Below are positions 34,879 through 43,311 of a stretch of 64,000 nt of DNA, piece after piece (within the stretch, counting starts at the first letter, position 1; every line of letters starts with the position of its first letter). Source of the stretch: Streptomyces tendae (lineage in GTDB: Bacteria > Actinomycetota > Actinomycetes > Streptomycetales > Streptomycetaceae). Location of the stretch: the NCBI RefSeq assembly GCF_008632955.1, contig NZ_CP043960.1:124001-188000 (forward strand), read 5' to 3'. The translations under genes and the position numbers were made by a program. The notes beneath the pieces are model-generated. The model did not search any database. It had not been told where the DNA came from and saw only the letters and a list, made by a program, of their open reading frames with translations.

Positions 34879-35919
34879 TCAGGCGTCGGTGGGCGGGTGA
34901 CCCGGTGCGTCCCCGGAGTGCGATCCGTACCGGATGACGCGAGTGGGGACGGTGACGCGGCGGGAGGCCGGCGGGGCAGCGTCGCGGTGTTCGAGGCGGT
35001 CGATCAGCAGACGGGTGGCCTGGCGGCCGATCTCGTCGGCGTCGTAGGAGACGAGCGTCAGGGGCAGGCCGAGGACGTCGGACAGGTCGAAGTCGTCGAA
35101 ACCGGCGAGGGGAAGGGTGGTCCCCGCCTTGTACAGGGCGCGGATCGCGCCCTGGCTGATGCGGTTGTTGGTGCAGAACAGTGCGGCGGGCCGGTCCGCC
35201 TGCTCAAGCAGTTCGAAAGTTGCCCGCTCTGCCGTCGCGGAATCGACCAGGCCCTGGCGGATCAGGGCGTTGTCAGGTTCGATGCCGACTTCCTCGTGTG
35301 CTGCCCAGAAACCGCGCAGACGTTCGGCTCCCGTGTAGAGGGCGGGCGGGTTGCCGAGGAAGGCGATGCGGGTGTGTCCCTCGGCCAGGAGGCAGGCGGT
35401 GGCCTCGCGGGCCCCGTGGAAGTCCTCGACCAGTACGCAGTCGGTGTCGAGCCCGGCGGGAGGCCGTGCGGCCAGGACGACGGGGACGTGCCGCATGGCG
35501 GCGGCCAGGTGCTGTTGACGGCTGCCCGCCGGGACGACGATCAGACCTTCGACCTGGTGGTCGACGAGTCCGTCGATGAGTTCCGGCTCGCGTTCGGCCT
35601 GCTCGGCGGAGTTGCTGAGCAGCATGCGGAAGCCGTACTCCGTCGCGACCTCCTGGACCCCCAGTGCCAGGCGGGAGTAGAAGGGGTTGGCGAGGTTGGT
35701 GACGACCAGGCCGATCATCCCGCTGCCGCCGAGGCGGAGACTGCGCGCCGTCTGATTGCGGCGGTAGCCCAGCTTGTCGACCGCCGCGAAGACGCGTTCA
35801 CGGGTCGCTTCGGACACTCCGGGGTCGTTCTTCAGGACGCGTGAGACGGTCATGGCGCTGACCTGTGCGAGCTTGCCGACGTCATGCATGGTCGGCCCGC
35901 TGCCCCGGCGAGCGGTCAT
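34879..35919 (-). CDS. LacI-family transcriptional regulator of mannoside utilisation
   Basis: 346 residues. The helix-turn-helix is at about 12-35 (MHDVGKLAQVSAMTVSRVLKND) with the hinge helix GYRRNQTARSLR, followed by the periplasmic-binding-like sensor domain (MIGLVVTNLANPFYSRLALGVQEVATEYG). ATG 35919 has AGGAAGGGG at the right distance; a further ATG at 35967 overlaps the ROK stop but has no site. It lies within the mannan locus and most likely represses both divergent arms, with a manno-oligosaccharide or mannose as inducer (inference). Confidence 0.88.
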   Translation of the reverse strand: MTARRGSGPTMHDVGKLAQVSAMTVSRVLKNDPGVSEATRERVFAAVDKLGYRRNQTARSLRLGGSGMIGLVVTNLANPFYSRLALGVQEVATEYGFRMLLSNSAEQAEREPELIDGLVDHQVEGLIVVPAGSRQQHLAAAMRHVPVVLAARPPAGLDTDCVLVEDFHGAREATACLLAEGHTRIAFLGNPPALYTGAERLRGFWAAHEEVGIEPDNALIRQGLVDSATAERATFELLEQADRPAALFCTNNRISQGAIRALYKAGTTLPLAGFDDFDLSDVLGLPLTLVSYDADEIGRQATRLLIDRLEHRDAAPPASRRVTVPTRVIRYGSHSGDAPGHPPTDA

Positions 35920-35963
35920 GCCCGTGCCCCTTCCTGTGCCTGCCTGCGCTGCCGCCCCGGTCT

Positions 35964-36902
35964 TCATGGGGCGTCCGGTGTGTCCTGTGCCCAGTGAGCG
36001 GCTCCGATCAGGGGAGCCTCCGCAGGCTGCAGGGCCGGTAGTACCGGCACATCCGACCTGGCGGTCGACGCCAGACCTGTGGTGAGCGCAGGGTGGACCA
36101 GTTGCCACGACTGGGCCATGGAGCCACCGATGACCACTGCGGCGGCTTCGAAGCGGTCGATCCATGGGCCCAGGGCCCGGCCGAGTGCGTCGAAAGCGTA
36201 GCGGAAGGCTTCTGTCGCGGCGGCGTCGCCCGTCCTGGCACGTGCGGCGATGTCATGGACGTCCAGGTGGGGGAGGGGCTGGTCACGTGCCGCGGCGCGG
36301 AGAGTGGCGTAAAGGGTGCGGATTCCGCGGCGTGAGACCGTGTCCTCCAGCGGCCGGCCGTGCACGGTCAGGCGGTGCAGGTGTCCGCTGGGCGGCACCG
36401 AGGGGCCCGTGTGGACCGGGCGGCCGGCGGAGAGGAACGAGGAGCCCACGCCGGTGCCCAACGTCAGGCCGACGACCCGCCGGTGACCGGCCGCGGCGCC
36501 CGCGCGGTACTCGCCGATGGCGAAGGCGTCGGCGTCGTTGAGGAAGCGCAGCCGTTCGGCGCGGCCGTCCAGGCGCTTGCGCAGTCCGGCTCCGACGTCG
36601 ACGCCGGACAGCGACTCGAACTTCCCCATTCCGGTGAAGCGGCCGACCCCCGTGGCGTAGTCGAAGGGGCCCGGCATGGCCACGCCCCAGGACAGGCTGT
36701 GCCCGGGCGGCAGTGCCGAGGCGGCCAGAGCCATGGCGTCGAGGATGTCGTCGGCTGCGGCGTCCGACCGCAGTGGTCTGCGGGCCACGGTGGCCGGGAG
36801 GGGAACGCTCGTCGACGGGTCCACGAGGGCGGCCGTCACGTGCGTGCCGCCGACGTCGAGAACGGGGATCGGCACGGGTGATCGAGCGGTGGTCGCGGTC
36901 AC
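35964..36902 (-). CDS. ROK-family sugar kinase, probable mannokinase/glucokinase
   Basis: 312 residues: ATP-binding LDVGGTHVTAAL (15-26), catalytic Asp in FLNDADAFAIGEY, LTLGTGVGSSFL. The usual zinc-binding CxCGxxGC of ROK kinases is absent: the corresponding stretch GHLHRLTVHGRPLEDTVS has no cysteine. Cytoplasmic phosphorylation of mannose by ATP would feed the isomerase encoded just upstream. GTG start overlaps the isomerase stop (GTGA). Confidence 0.86.
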   Translation of the reverse strand: MTATTARSPVPIPVLDVGGTHVTAALVDPSTSVPLPATVARRPLRSDAAADDILDAMALAASALPPGHSLSWGVAMPGPFDYATGVGRFTGMGKFESLSGVDVGAGLRKRLDGRAERLRFLNDADAFAIGEYRAGAAAGHRRVVGLTLGTGVGSSFLSAGRPVHTGPSVPPSGHLHRLTVHGRPLEDTVSRRGIRTLYATLRAAARDQPLPHLDVHDIAARARTGDAAATEAFRYAFDALGRALGPWIDRFEAAAVVIGGSMAQSWQLVHPALTTGLASTARSDVPVLPALQPAEAPLIGAAHWAQDTPDAP

Positions 36903-38617
36903 GGCTCGACCACCAGCGCCTTGACGATCCGCACCTCGTCGTCGCCCAGCGCGCGGAGGCGATAGGGGCCGACCGAGGCGGGAACCGTGATGGTCTCGGC
37001 GAAGGCCAGGGAGTGGGTGCGGCCGTCATGGGTCTCAATGACGGCGCCCTCGCCCGCGGCGATGTTGAGGATGTGGAAGCGGCCCGCGGTGTCGTCGGGG
37101 GCTGTGGCGTTCTGCGCCACGACGAGGCGGTGCACCGCGTAGAACATCTCGGGGAGTTCGCCGATCACCTCTTCGTGCCATCCCTCGCCGGCGCGCAGCG
37201 TGCGCGGGTGCTGGATCAGGTCCTTCCGTACGTCCTCTCCGCGCCGGGCCGTGTCCAGGTTGGCGAAGCCGTGTTCGTAGGGCAAGGGGCGTGACGCGCC
37301 GGAGGAGTCCTTGCGCAGCCAGTCGTAGAAGCGCAGGGAGTACAGGTAGGGGGTCGCGCTCACTTCAAGGACAAGGTTTCCGGCCCCCGAGGCGTGCGGT
37401 GTTCCCGCCGGGATCATGAAAAGCTGGCCTACCGTCGCCGGGTGTGCCTGGACGTGGTCCTGCACCGGCATCGGAGTGCCCTTGGCGATGGCGTCCCTGA
37501 CCTGGCGCCGCATGGTGTCGATGTCGGCGTCCTCGGTGAGGCCGAGCAGTACCTCGGCGCCGTCCTCGCTCGCGGTGACGTAGTACGTCTCGTGCTGGGT
37601 GTACGGCCAGCCGAAGACGTCCCGCATGTACTGCTCCCGGGGGTGCAGGTGCAGGGACAGGTTGCCGCCGCCCATCGTGTCGAGGTAGTCGAACCGGATG
37701 GGGAAGGAAGTGCCGAACCTGCGGTGCACGTCGTCACCGAGCATGGCCTCGGGATGCTCGACGCACAGCAGCTGGAACGGGATCTCGACCTGTGCTCCGC
37801 CTTTCTCGCCGACCAGGACCCCCGCTTCGGGAGCGATCAGCTCGTATCCGAGAGCCGTGTTGCCGGCCTGTGGGGTGAAGCCCAGTTCGCTCGCCGCCCA
37901 CTGGCCGCCCCACGGAGTGGAGTTGAAGTACGGCCGGGTGCGTACCGGACCGTGTGCGAGGTGCGCCAGGGTGCTGCGCAGGACGGTGCCGTCCAGGGAG
38001 GTCGGGGAGGCCGGGTCCTGGGTGTCGATCCACCGGTCGACCCGTCCGGCGATCGCGTCGCGGTGCCGGTCCAGTACGGGCCAGTCGGTGTAGAACAGGC
38101 GCACCAGATCGCCGGGCTCACCGGGCTGTGCCAGATTGACGCCGACCGGGAGGTGGCCGTTCGATACGGCGGCTTCGGCGTACCGCTTCGGCAGGTCGGC
38201 GTACCACAGCACATCCGGCTCGCACAGCGACGCTCCTGGCCCGTACACCACCACGACCCCATCCTGCGCGGGCCGCTCGGGCTGCGGAAGGGTGTCGAAC
38301 AGGTCCCTGACGTTCGCCTGGGACAGGGGGGTGAAGAAGGGGTCGTCGGCAGGGACGGGCCGGGCGGCCATCCGGTCCCGGGCAGTCGGTGCGTAGTGGG
38401 CGCGGACGTCGAGCAGCTTCACCTCACGGTCTGCGGAACGTATGGCTTCCGTCAGACCTTCGGTCAGCGTCTTCCAGTCCAGTGCTGCGGGACCGTCGAC
38501 CGCCAGGACGAGTGGGCCCGACGGTAGGGAAGCCGCCGGCGGCGCCCAGCCTGTGAGCACCTTCCCGTCGGCGGGCGGGTAGCTGGGGCAGGGGTCGTAC
38601 GAACGAGGCGCGGGCAC
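36899..38617 (-). CDS. manA: Mannose-6-phosphate isomerase, class I-type
   Basis: 572 residues, the long actinobacterial form. The metal-binding cupin is seen in GGGNLSLHLHPREQYM (two His and Glu) and in MIPAGTPHASGAGN (His), with the substrate-binding Arg region after it (YLYSLRFYDWLRKD). It interconverts mannose-6-phosphate and fructose-6-phosphate in the cytoplasm. The N-terminal 250 residues include a P-loop-like, kinase-resembling fold (VVVVYGPGASL), typical of this long form. First gene of the leftward operon, behind the operator at 38645. Confidence 0.88.
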   Translation of the reverse strand: MPAPRSYDPCPSYPPADGKVLTGWAPPAASLPSGPLVLAVDGPAALDWKTLTEGLTEAIRSADREVKLLDVRAHYAPTARDRMAARPVPADDPFFTPLSQANVRDLFDTLPQPERPAQDGVVVVYGPGASLCEPDVLWYADLPKRYAEAAVSNGHLPVGVNLAQPGEPGDLVRLFYTDWPVLDRHRDAIAGRVDRWIDTQDPASPTSLDGTVLRSTLAHLAHGPVRTRPYFNSTPWGGQWAASELGFTPQAGNTALGYELIAPEAGVLVGEKGGAQVEIPFQLLCVEHPEAMLGDDVHRRFGTSFPIRFDYLDTMGGGNLSLHLHPREQYMRDVFGWPYTQHETYYVTASEDGAEVLLGLTEDADIDTMRRQVRDAIAKGTPMPVQDHVQAHPATVGQLFMIPAGTPHASGAGNLVLEVSATPYLYSLRFYDWLRKDSSGASRPLPYEHGFANLDTARRGEDVRKDLIQHPRTLRAGEGWHEEVIGELPEMFYAVHRLVVAQNATAPDDTAGRFHILNIAAGEGAVIETHDGRTHSLAFAETITVPASVGPYRLRALGDDEVRIVKALVVEP

Positions 38618-38644
38618 ATCTGCTCCTTACTCGGCTCACGGTGC

Positions 38645-38656
38645 GTTAACGATAAC
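38645..38656. promoter_or_regulatory. LacI-type operator candidate, leftward side
   Basis: GTTAACGATAAC, with arms GTTA/TAAC, lies 27 bp before the manA start. A related CGTTAAC occurs at 38796-38802 next to a TTGACC (-35-like, 38768-38773) on the rightward side. Matching AT-rich boxes on both sides of the divergent region fit control of both arms by the linked LacI protein. Confidence 0.55.
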
Positions 38657-38795
38657 ATCATGAGCTTGAGTCGTCGATGGTTGCCTCGTTGGGATCTTCA
38701 AGGGGCTTCAAATGCTCTGAACAGGGGCTTTATTCATTCTTGCCTGAGGGTTGGGATTCTTTTCCCGTTGACCCTTGCTAGTTCCGAAATGGTGT

Positions 38796-38802
38796 CGTTA
38801 AC
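38796..38802 (+). promoter_or_regulatory. Second LacI-like half site by the rightward promoter
   Basis: CGTTAAC within GTCGTTAACCTCC, 105 bp before the binding-protein gene and about 23 bp after a TTGACC box. Only one strong half site is visible. Confidence 0.4.
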
Positions 38803-38907
38803 CTCCACGCAACACACACCGCGACGGCTCCAGGTTCTCCCGGCGCCAGGTGTGCCTTGTACGCACATCCGGCCATGCACGGTGGCCCGATTCCGTGAAG
38901 GTGATCA

Positions 38908-40221
38908 ATGTCAGCATCGGGCAGGACCAGCAGCGCGGCCACACCGCTTGCTCGGCGCGGCCTCCTCGCCGGTGCGGTCGCCGGCGCGGCCGCTCTGGCA
39001 GCGGGTGGCTGCGCCCGCGGAGCGAGCACGTCGGCGCAGCCGGGAACCACCAGCATCTCCAACGACAACGCCACCTGGGACGAGGGCTACCGCTCGGCCG
39101 GCCAGGAGCTCGAAAAGATCACCGGGTACGCGCTGCGGCCGCTGTCGAACCCCTCGGTGACGTCGTACCAGCAGGTCGTGCAGATGACCCTGCAGACCTC
39201 GAAGGCATCCGACCTTGTCAAGTGGGCGTCCGGCTACCAGCTCAAGCGCCTGGCGCGTGCGGGCGGGCTCACCGACCTGACCCGCGTCTGGCAGCGGTAC
39301 GCGGACAGAGGATGGGTGCGCCGCACGTCGAGGGAGGCCCTCTCCTACCGCGGCACGACCTACGGCATCCCGCTGTACGAGTCGTACTACGTGCTCTTCT
39401 ACAGCAAGCCCGTGTTCGGGAAGCTGGGCCTGTCCGCTCCGGGCAGCTGGGACGAGCTGCTGCACTGCGCCGAGGTCCTCAAACGCAACAAGATCACGCC
39501 CTTCCTGGCGAGCCAGGTGGGCGGCTGGCCCGCGATCGAGTGGTTCCAGGAGCTCGTCAGCAAGGTCGACCCCGGCTTCTACCAGCAGTTGGTGGCCGGC
39601 GAAGCCTCCTACACCGACGATCCCGCCCGCCAGGCCATGGACATCTGGCAGGACTTCATCCGCAAGGGCTGGATGACCGCACCCGACTTCGACCAGGCCC
39701 GCGGCCCCGGTGCGCTGAAGGAGGGCACGGTGGGCATGTTCCTGCACGGCACCTGGCAGGCGTCCGGCATGGCGGCGGCGGGGATGGAACCGGGCACCGA
39801 CTACGGCGCCTTCATCCTTCCCACGGTGCGTCCCTCCACGGCCAAGAGCGTGATCGCCGAGTCAGGCGTCTTCGTCGTACCCAGCCGCGCCTCTTCGCAC
39901 CGGGCCGCGATGGCGAACGTCGGGTCCTGGCTCGACCCGTCCGTCCAGCGGGTGTGGAGCGACTTCCTGCAGGACAGCTCCGCCAACCCGAAGGTGCGCT
40001 CCGCCAACCCGGTGGTGGCCGGACTCCAGCGGGACATCGCCCGCAGCCGCCGACTGGCGCTGGTGCGCTACTGGGAGGCCAGCCCGCCCAGCCTCATCCA
40101 GGGCAACACCAACGACCTCGGCGGATTCATGGCCGGGCAGGCCTCCGCGGCCACCACGCTGCGCCGGATGCAGGAGCGCGCACACGACGAATGGGCCGCC
40201 TGGAAGCGAGACGAAGCATGA
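38908..40221 (+). CDS. ABC transporter sugar-binding lipoprotein
   Basis: 437-residue family-1 extracellular solute-binding protein. The signal ARRGLLAGAVAGAAALAAGGC combines a twin-arginine pair (16-17) with a lipobox, Cys35 being the lipid-anchored first mature residue. The mature protein has the two-lobe pattern (YGIPLYESYYVLFYSKPVFGKLG; VGMFLHGTWQASGM). It captures the oligosaccharide outside the membrane for the two permeases that follow with 4-bp and 2-bp junctions. Substrate inferred from the neighbouring mannosidases. Confidence 0.9.
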   Translation: MSASGRTSSAATPLARRGLLAGAVAGAAALAAGGCARGASTSAQPGTTSISNDNATWDEGYRSAGQELEKITGYALRPLSNPSVTSYQQVVQMTLQTSKASDLVKWASGYQLKRLARAGGLTDLTRVWQRYADRGWVRRTSREALSYRGTTYGIPLYESYYVLFYSKPVFGKLGLSAPGSWDELLHCAEVLKRNKITPFLASQVGGWPAIEWFQELVSKVDPGFYQQLVAGEASYTDDPARQAMDIWQDFIRKGWMTAPDFDQARGPGALKEGTVGMFLHGTWQASGMAAAGMEPGTDYGAFILPTVRPSTAKSVIAESGVFVVPSRASSHRAAMANVGSWLDPSVQRVWSDFLQDSSANPKVRSANPVVAGLQRDIARSRRLALVRYWEASPPSLIQGNTNDLGGFMAGQASAATTLRRMQERAHDEWAAWKRDEA

Positions 40222-41177
40222 GCACACCCACGACCGACCGACACGCGCCGGCCACGGTCGGCGGGCAGACGGCGCCCCCGCACCCGAGGCGGCGCCCCGC
40301 TCTCGTCCCCACCCGGAGCACCACACGTGAGCGCCTGCTGGCCGGCGGATTCATGGCTCCGGCCGTCATCCTGGTCGCGCTGTTCCTGCTGGCCCCGTTC
40401 GTGTGGACCACCTACCGCAGCTTCTTCAGCGACACCCGCACCTCACCGTTCAGCTGGTTCGACAACTACACGCTGTTCGCGTCCGACCCGGCACTGTCCC
40501 GCTCCATCCAGAACACCCTGATGTGGGTGGTGGGCACGGTCGTGCTCCCCTTCGTGCTGGGACTCGCCATCGCCTGCATGACGAACGCCGGCCGCTTCTC
40601 GCGCCTGGCCCGCCTGTGCGTCGTGCTGCCCTACGCGCTGTCGGGATCCGCGGTGGCCGTCGTATGGAACTTCATGCTCACCACGGACGGCGCCGTCAAC
40701 CAGGTCCTGACCGGCCTCGGGCTCGACTCACTGGCCCAGGGATGGCTGCTGACCTGGCCCGGCAACACGATCGTGATGATCCTCGCCAACGCCTGGCAGG
40801 CCACCGGCGTGGCCGTGATCCTCTTCCTGGTCGGACTGCAGTCCATCCCACCCGAGACCCTGGAGGCCGGCGCCCTGGACGGCGCTGGCGCCTGGCAGCA
40901 GTTCCGCCACATCGTCCTGCCCCAGCTACGCCCGGTGTTGATCATCGTGATCGGGATGAGCCTGGTCAACGGGCTGAAGTCGTTCGACCTGATCTGGGTG
41001 CTCACCCAGGGCGGCCCCGGGCGGGCCACCGAGACCCTCGCTGTGTCCATGTACAACGAGACCTTCCTGGAACTGCGGCCCGGAGCCGGAGCGGCGATCG
41101 CGGTCGTCCTCACCGTGATCGTGCTGGCGGCCTCCTGGCTCTACCTGCGCCGTCAGCTCGACGTGAAAGGCGTGTGA
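40218..41177 (+). CDS. ABC sugar transporter permease (MalF type)
   Basis: 319 residues, six membrane helices after a 35-residue Pro/Arg-rich N-terminal tail. The EAA loop that docks the ATPase is present (PPETLEAGALDGAGAWQQFRHIVLPQL, about 212-238). ATG overlaps the binding-protein stop (ATGA). No ATPase gene lies in the locus; Streptomyces carbohydrate importers of this class usually use the shared ATPase MsiK. Confidence 0.9.
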   Translation: MSTPTTDRHAPATVGGQTAPPHPRRRPALVPTRSTTRERLLAGGFMAPAVILVALFLLAPFVWTTYRSFFSDTRTSPFSWFDNYTLFASDPALSRSIQNTLMWVVGTVVLPFVLGLAIACMTNAGRFSRLARLCVVLPYALSGSAVAVVWNFMLTTDGAVNQVLTGLGLDSLAQGWLLTWPGNTIVMILANAWQATGVAVILFLVGLQSIPPETLEAGALDGAGAWQQFRHIVLPQLRPVLIIVIGMSLVNGLKSFDLIWVLTQGGPGRATETLAVSMYNETFLELRPGAGAAIAVVLTVIVLAASWLYLRRQLDVKGV

Positions 41178-41179
41178 CC

Positions 41180-41995
41180 ATGTCCCTCGGCCGAGTTCTG
41201 CGCAACGCCGCCATCGTGACACTGGCCGTGCTGTGGCTGATCCCCACCTGGCTCCTTCTCGTCAACGCGGCAGTGCCCGCGGAGAGTTACTCCGGCAGCC
41301 CGCACTGGCTGCCCCAGGACTTCGGGTTGTTCGACAACATGTCCCAGGCCTGGGACAAGGCCAACCTGGGCCCCTCGCTGGGCAACAGCCTCCTGTACTC
41401 CGTGGTCAGCGCGGGGGCCGCCGCGGTGATCGCCGGCCTCGCCGCCTTCGCCACGATCATCATGCCGGTCAAACGGCAGGCCCTGTGGTTCTGGGTCATC
41501 TACGCCGGCACGCTGCTGCCCCTGCAGGTCTTCATCCGCCCGCTGTTCCTGTCCTACGCGCGCACCTCGCTGTACGACACCCAGGTCGGGCTCGTACTGA
41601 TCTACACGGCGGTCGCCATCCCGTTCGCCTTCTTCGTCATGCGCAACTACGCGCTGACGCTGCCGCGGGAGATCGTCGAGGCCGCACGCATGGACGGTGC
41701 GTCGTGGTGGCGGGTGTTCTGGCAGATCCACGTCCCGCTGACCAGGTCCGCCATGATCGCTGTGTTCGTGTTCCAGTTCGTGGCCGTCTGGAACGACCTG
41801 CTGTTCGGCATCACCATGGTCACGAGCCGCAACATCCGGCCCGTGATGGCCGCGCTCGCCGACCTTCAGGGCAACTACTCCAACGTCGGACCGCCCATCG
41901 TGCTGGCCGGGGCCCTGCTGGTCTCGCTGCCCACCGTGGTGCTGTTCTTCTCCGCCCAGCGCTTCTTCGTCAGCAGCCTCAAGATCCACCGCTGA
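41180..41995 (+). CDS. ABC sugar transporter permease (MalG type)
   Basis: 271 residues, six helices, with the EAA loop LPREIVEAARMDGASWWRVFWQIHVPL (about 159-185). Partner of the preceding permease, 2 bp after its stop. The pair forms the channel for the imported manno-oligosaccharide. Confidence 0.9.
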   Translation: MSLGRVLRNAAIVTLAVLWLIPTWLLLVNAAVPAESYSGSPHWLPQDFGLFDNMSQAWDKANLGPSLGNSLLYSVVSAGAAAVIAGLAAFATIIMPVKRQALWFWVIYAGTLLPLQVFIRPLFLSYARTSLYDTQVGLVLIYTAVAIPFAFFVMRNYALTLPREIVEAARMDGASWWRVFWQIHVPLTRSAMIAVFVFQFVAVWNDLLFGITMVTSRNIRPVMAALADLQGNYSNVGPPIVLAGALLVSLPTVVLFFSAQRFFVSSLKIHR

Positions 41996-42061
41996 GCCTC
42001 GACATCCATGGCTGACCCGGCACGCCTTCCGCACCCCCCTCGTCGCGAAGGAAAACCATCC

Positions 42062-43270
42062 ATGCTGCGCACGCTGCTCACCCGCGCCACCGCTCCCGTC
42101 GTCTGCGCCGGCCTGCTCTGGACCGCCGCCCCCGCGCACGCCCAGACCCCCGAACGCGGCGCCCGCCCGATCTCCTCCTCGGAGTGGGCCGACCGCGCCA
42201 CCAGCACCTACCGGACCCTGCAGCAGTACTTCTACGAGGGCCCCGAGGCCCACGGCCTGTACCTGGAACACACCCCTAGGCAGACCACCGACCCCGAGCA
42301 CTCCTACCTGTGGCCCTTCCGCGAGGCCGCTCAGGCAGCCGTCGACATGCAGGAACTGCCGCGCACCGGGGCGTCCTACCGGCGCGACGCGGCCGAGCGG
42401 TTCGACACGGCCGAGCTCTACTTCGGCGGGGGAGAGCGCCCCGGCTACGAGTCCTATCTGCCCGCTCCCTTGGGCACGGGCGGCGACATCTACTACGACG
42501 ACAACGCCGTGGTGGCCCTGACCCAGCTCGACCAGTACGAGGAGACCGGCGACGCACGGTACCTGGAGCGGGCCGAACGGGTCGTACCCGTCGTCTCCCG
42601 CGCATGGGACGACGACACCGCCAAGGCGTGCCCGGGCGGCATGGACTGGTACGACTCACCGAACAACACCATCCGGGCCACCAACGTCACCGCCCTCTCC
42701 GCCCAACTCGCCGCCCGGCTCTACGAGCACACCCGCGACCGCGCCTACCTCGCCAAGGCCGAGCAGTGGTACGGCTGGGTGTACTCCTGCATGCGCAAGG
42801 CGCCCGGCCTGTACATCAACGACCGCGGTGACGACGGCAGCGTCAACGAGACCCTGTGGACCTACAACTCCGGAGCCATGATCGGCACCGCCACCGCCCT
42901 CTACCGCGGCACCGGTGACGCCGCGTACCTGAAGAAGGCCGTGGACGACGCACGCGGCTCCCTGGCGTACTGGACCGAGGGAAGCCGACTGCACGACCAG
43001 CCCGCCGTCTTCAACGCCTTTTACTTCAAAGACCTGCTCGACCTGGACGACGTCCGCCCCGACCCCGCTTACCTGAAGGCCATGAGTGGCTACGCGGACA
43101 GCACGTACCGGTCCAACCGGGACACCTCCACCGGCCTGTTCCGCTTCCAGCCCTCCAACGGAGGCGACTACGACCCGGATGCGCCGGCCGCGACACTCAA
43201 CCAGTCGGCCATGGTCCAGATCTTCGCCACCCTCGCCGACGCCACCCGCCAGGGTCGCCGCAACTCCTGA
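42062..43270 (+). CDS. Secreted GH76 endo-alpha-1,6-mannanase
   Basis: 402 residues. Signal peptide of about 27 residues ending AAPAHA. The GH76 fold is marked by the catalytic Asp pair in DIYYDDNAV (Asp146-Asp147), and by GMDWYDSPNNTIRATNVTALSAQLAARLY and LWTYNSGAMIGTATALYRGTGD. It should cut alpha-1,6-mannan backbones (yeast or actinobacterial mannans) outside the cell, making the oligomers that the transporter takes up. GAAGGAAAA precedes the ATG. 66 bp after the permease gene, same strand. Confidence 0.9.
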   Translation: MLRTLLTRATAPVVCAGLLWTAAPAHAQTPERGARPISSSEWADRATSTYRTLQQYFYEGPEAHGLYLEHTPRQTTDPEHSYLWPFREAAQAAVDMQELPRTGASYRRDAAERFDTAELYFGGGERPGYESYLPAPLGTGGDIYYDDNAVVALTQLDQYEETGDARYLERAERVVPVVSRAWDDDTAKACPGGMDWYDSPNNTIRATNVTALSAQLAARLYEHTRDRAYLAKAEQWYGWVYSCMRKAPGLYINDRGDDGSVNETLWTYNSGAMIGTATALYRGTGDAAYLKKAVDDARGSLAYWTEGSRLHDQPAVFNAFYFKDLLDLDDVRPDPAYLKAMSGYADSTYRSNRDTSTGLFRFQPSNGGDYDPDAPAATLNQSAMVQIFATLADATRQGRRNS

Positions 43271-43311
43271 CGCCGCACACCGTACCCCCGACGCAAAGGA
43301 CCCCACGCACC

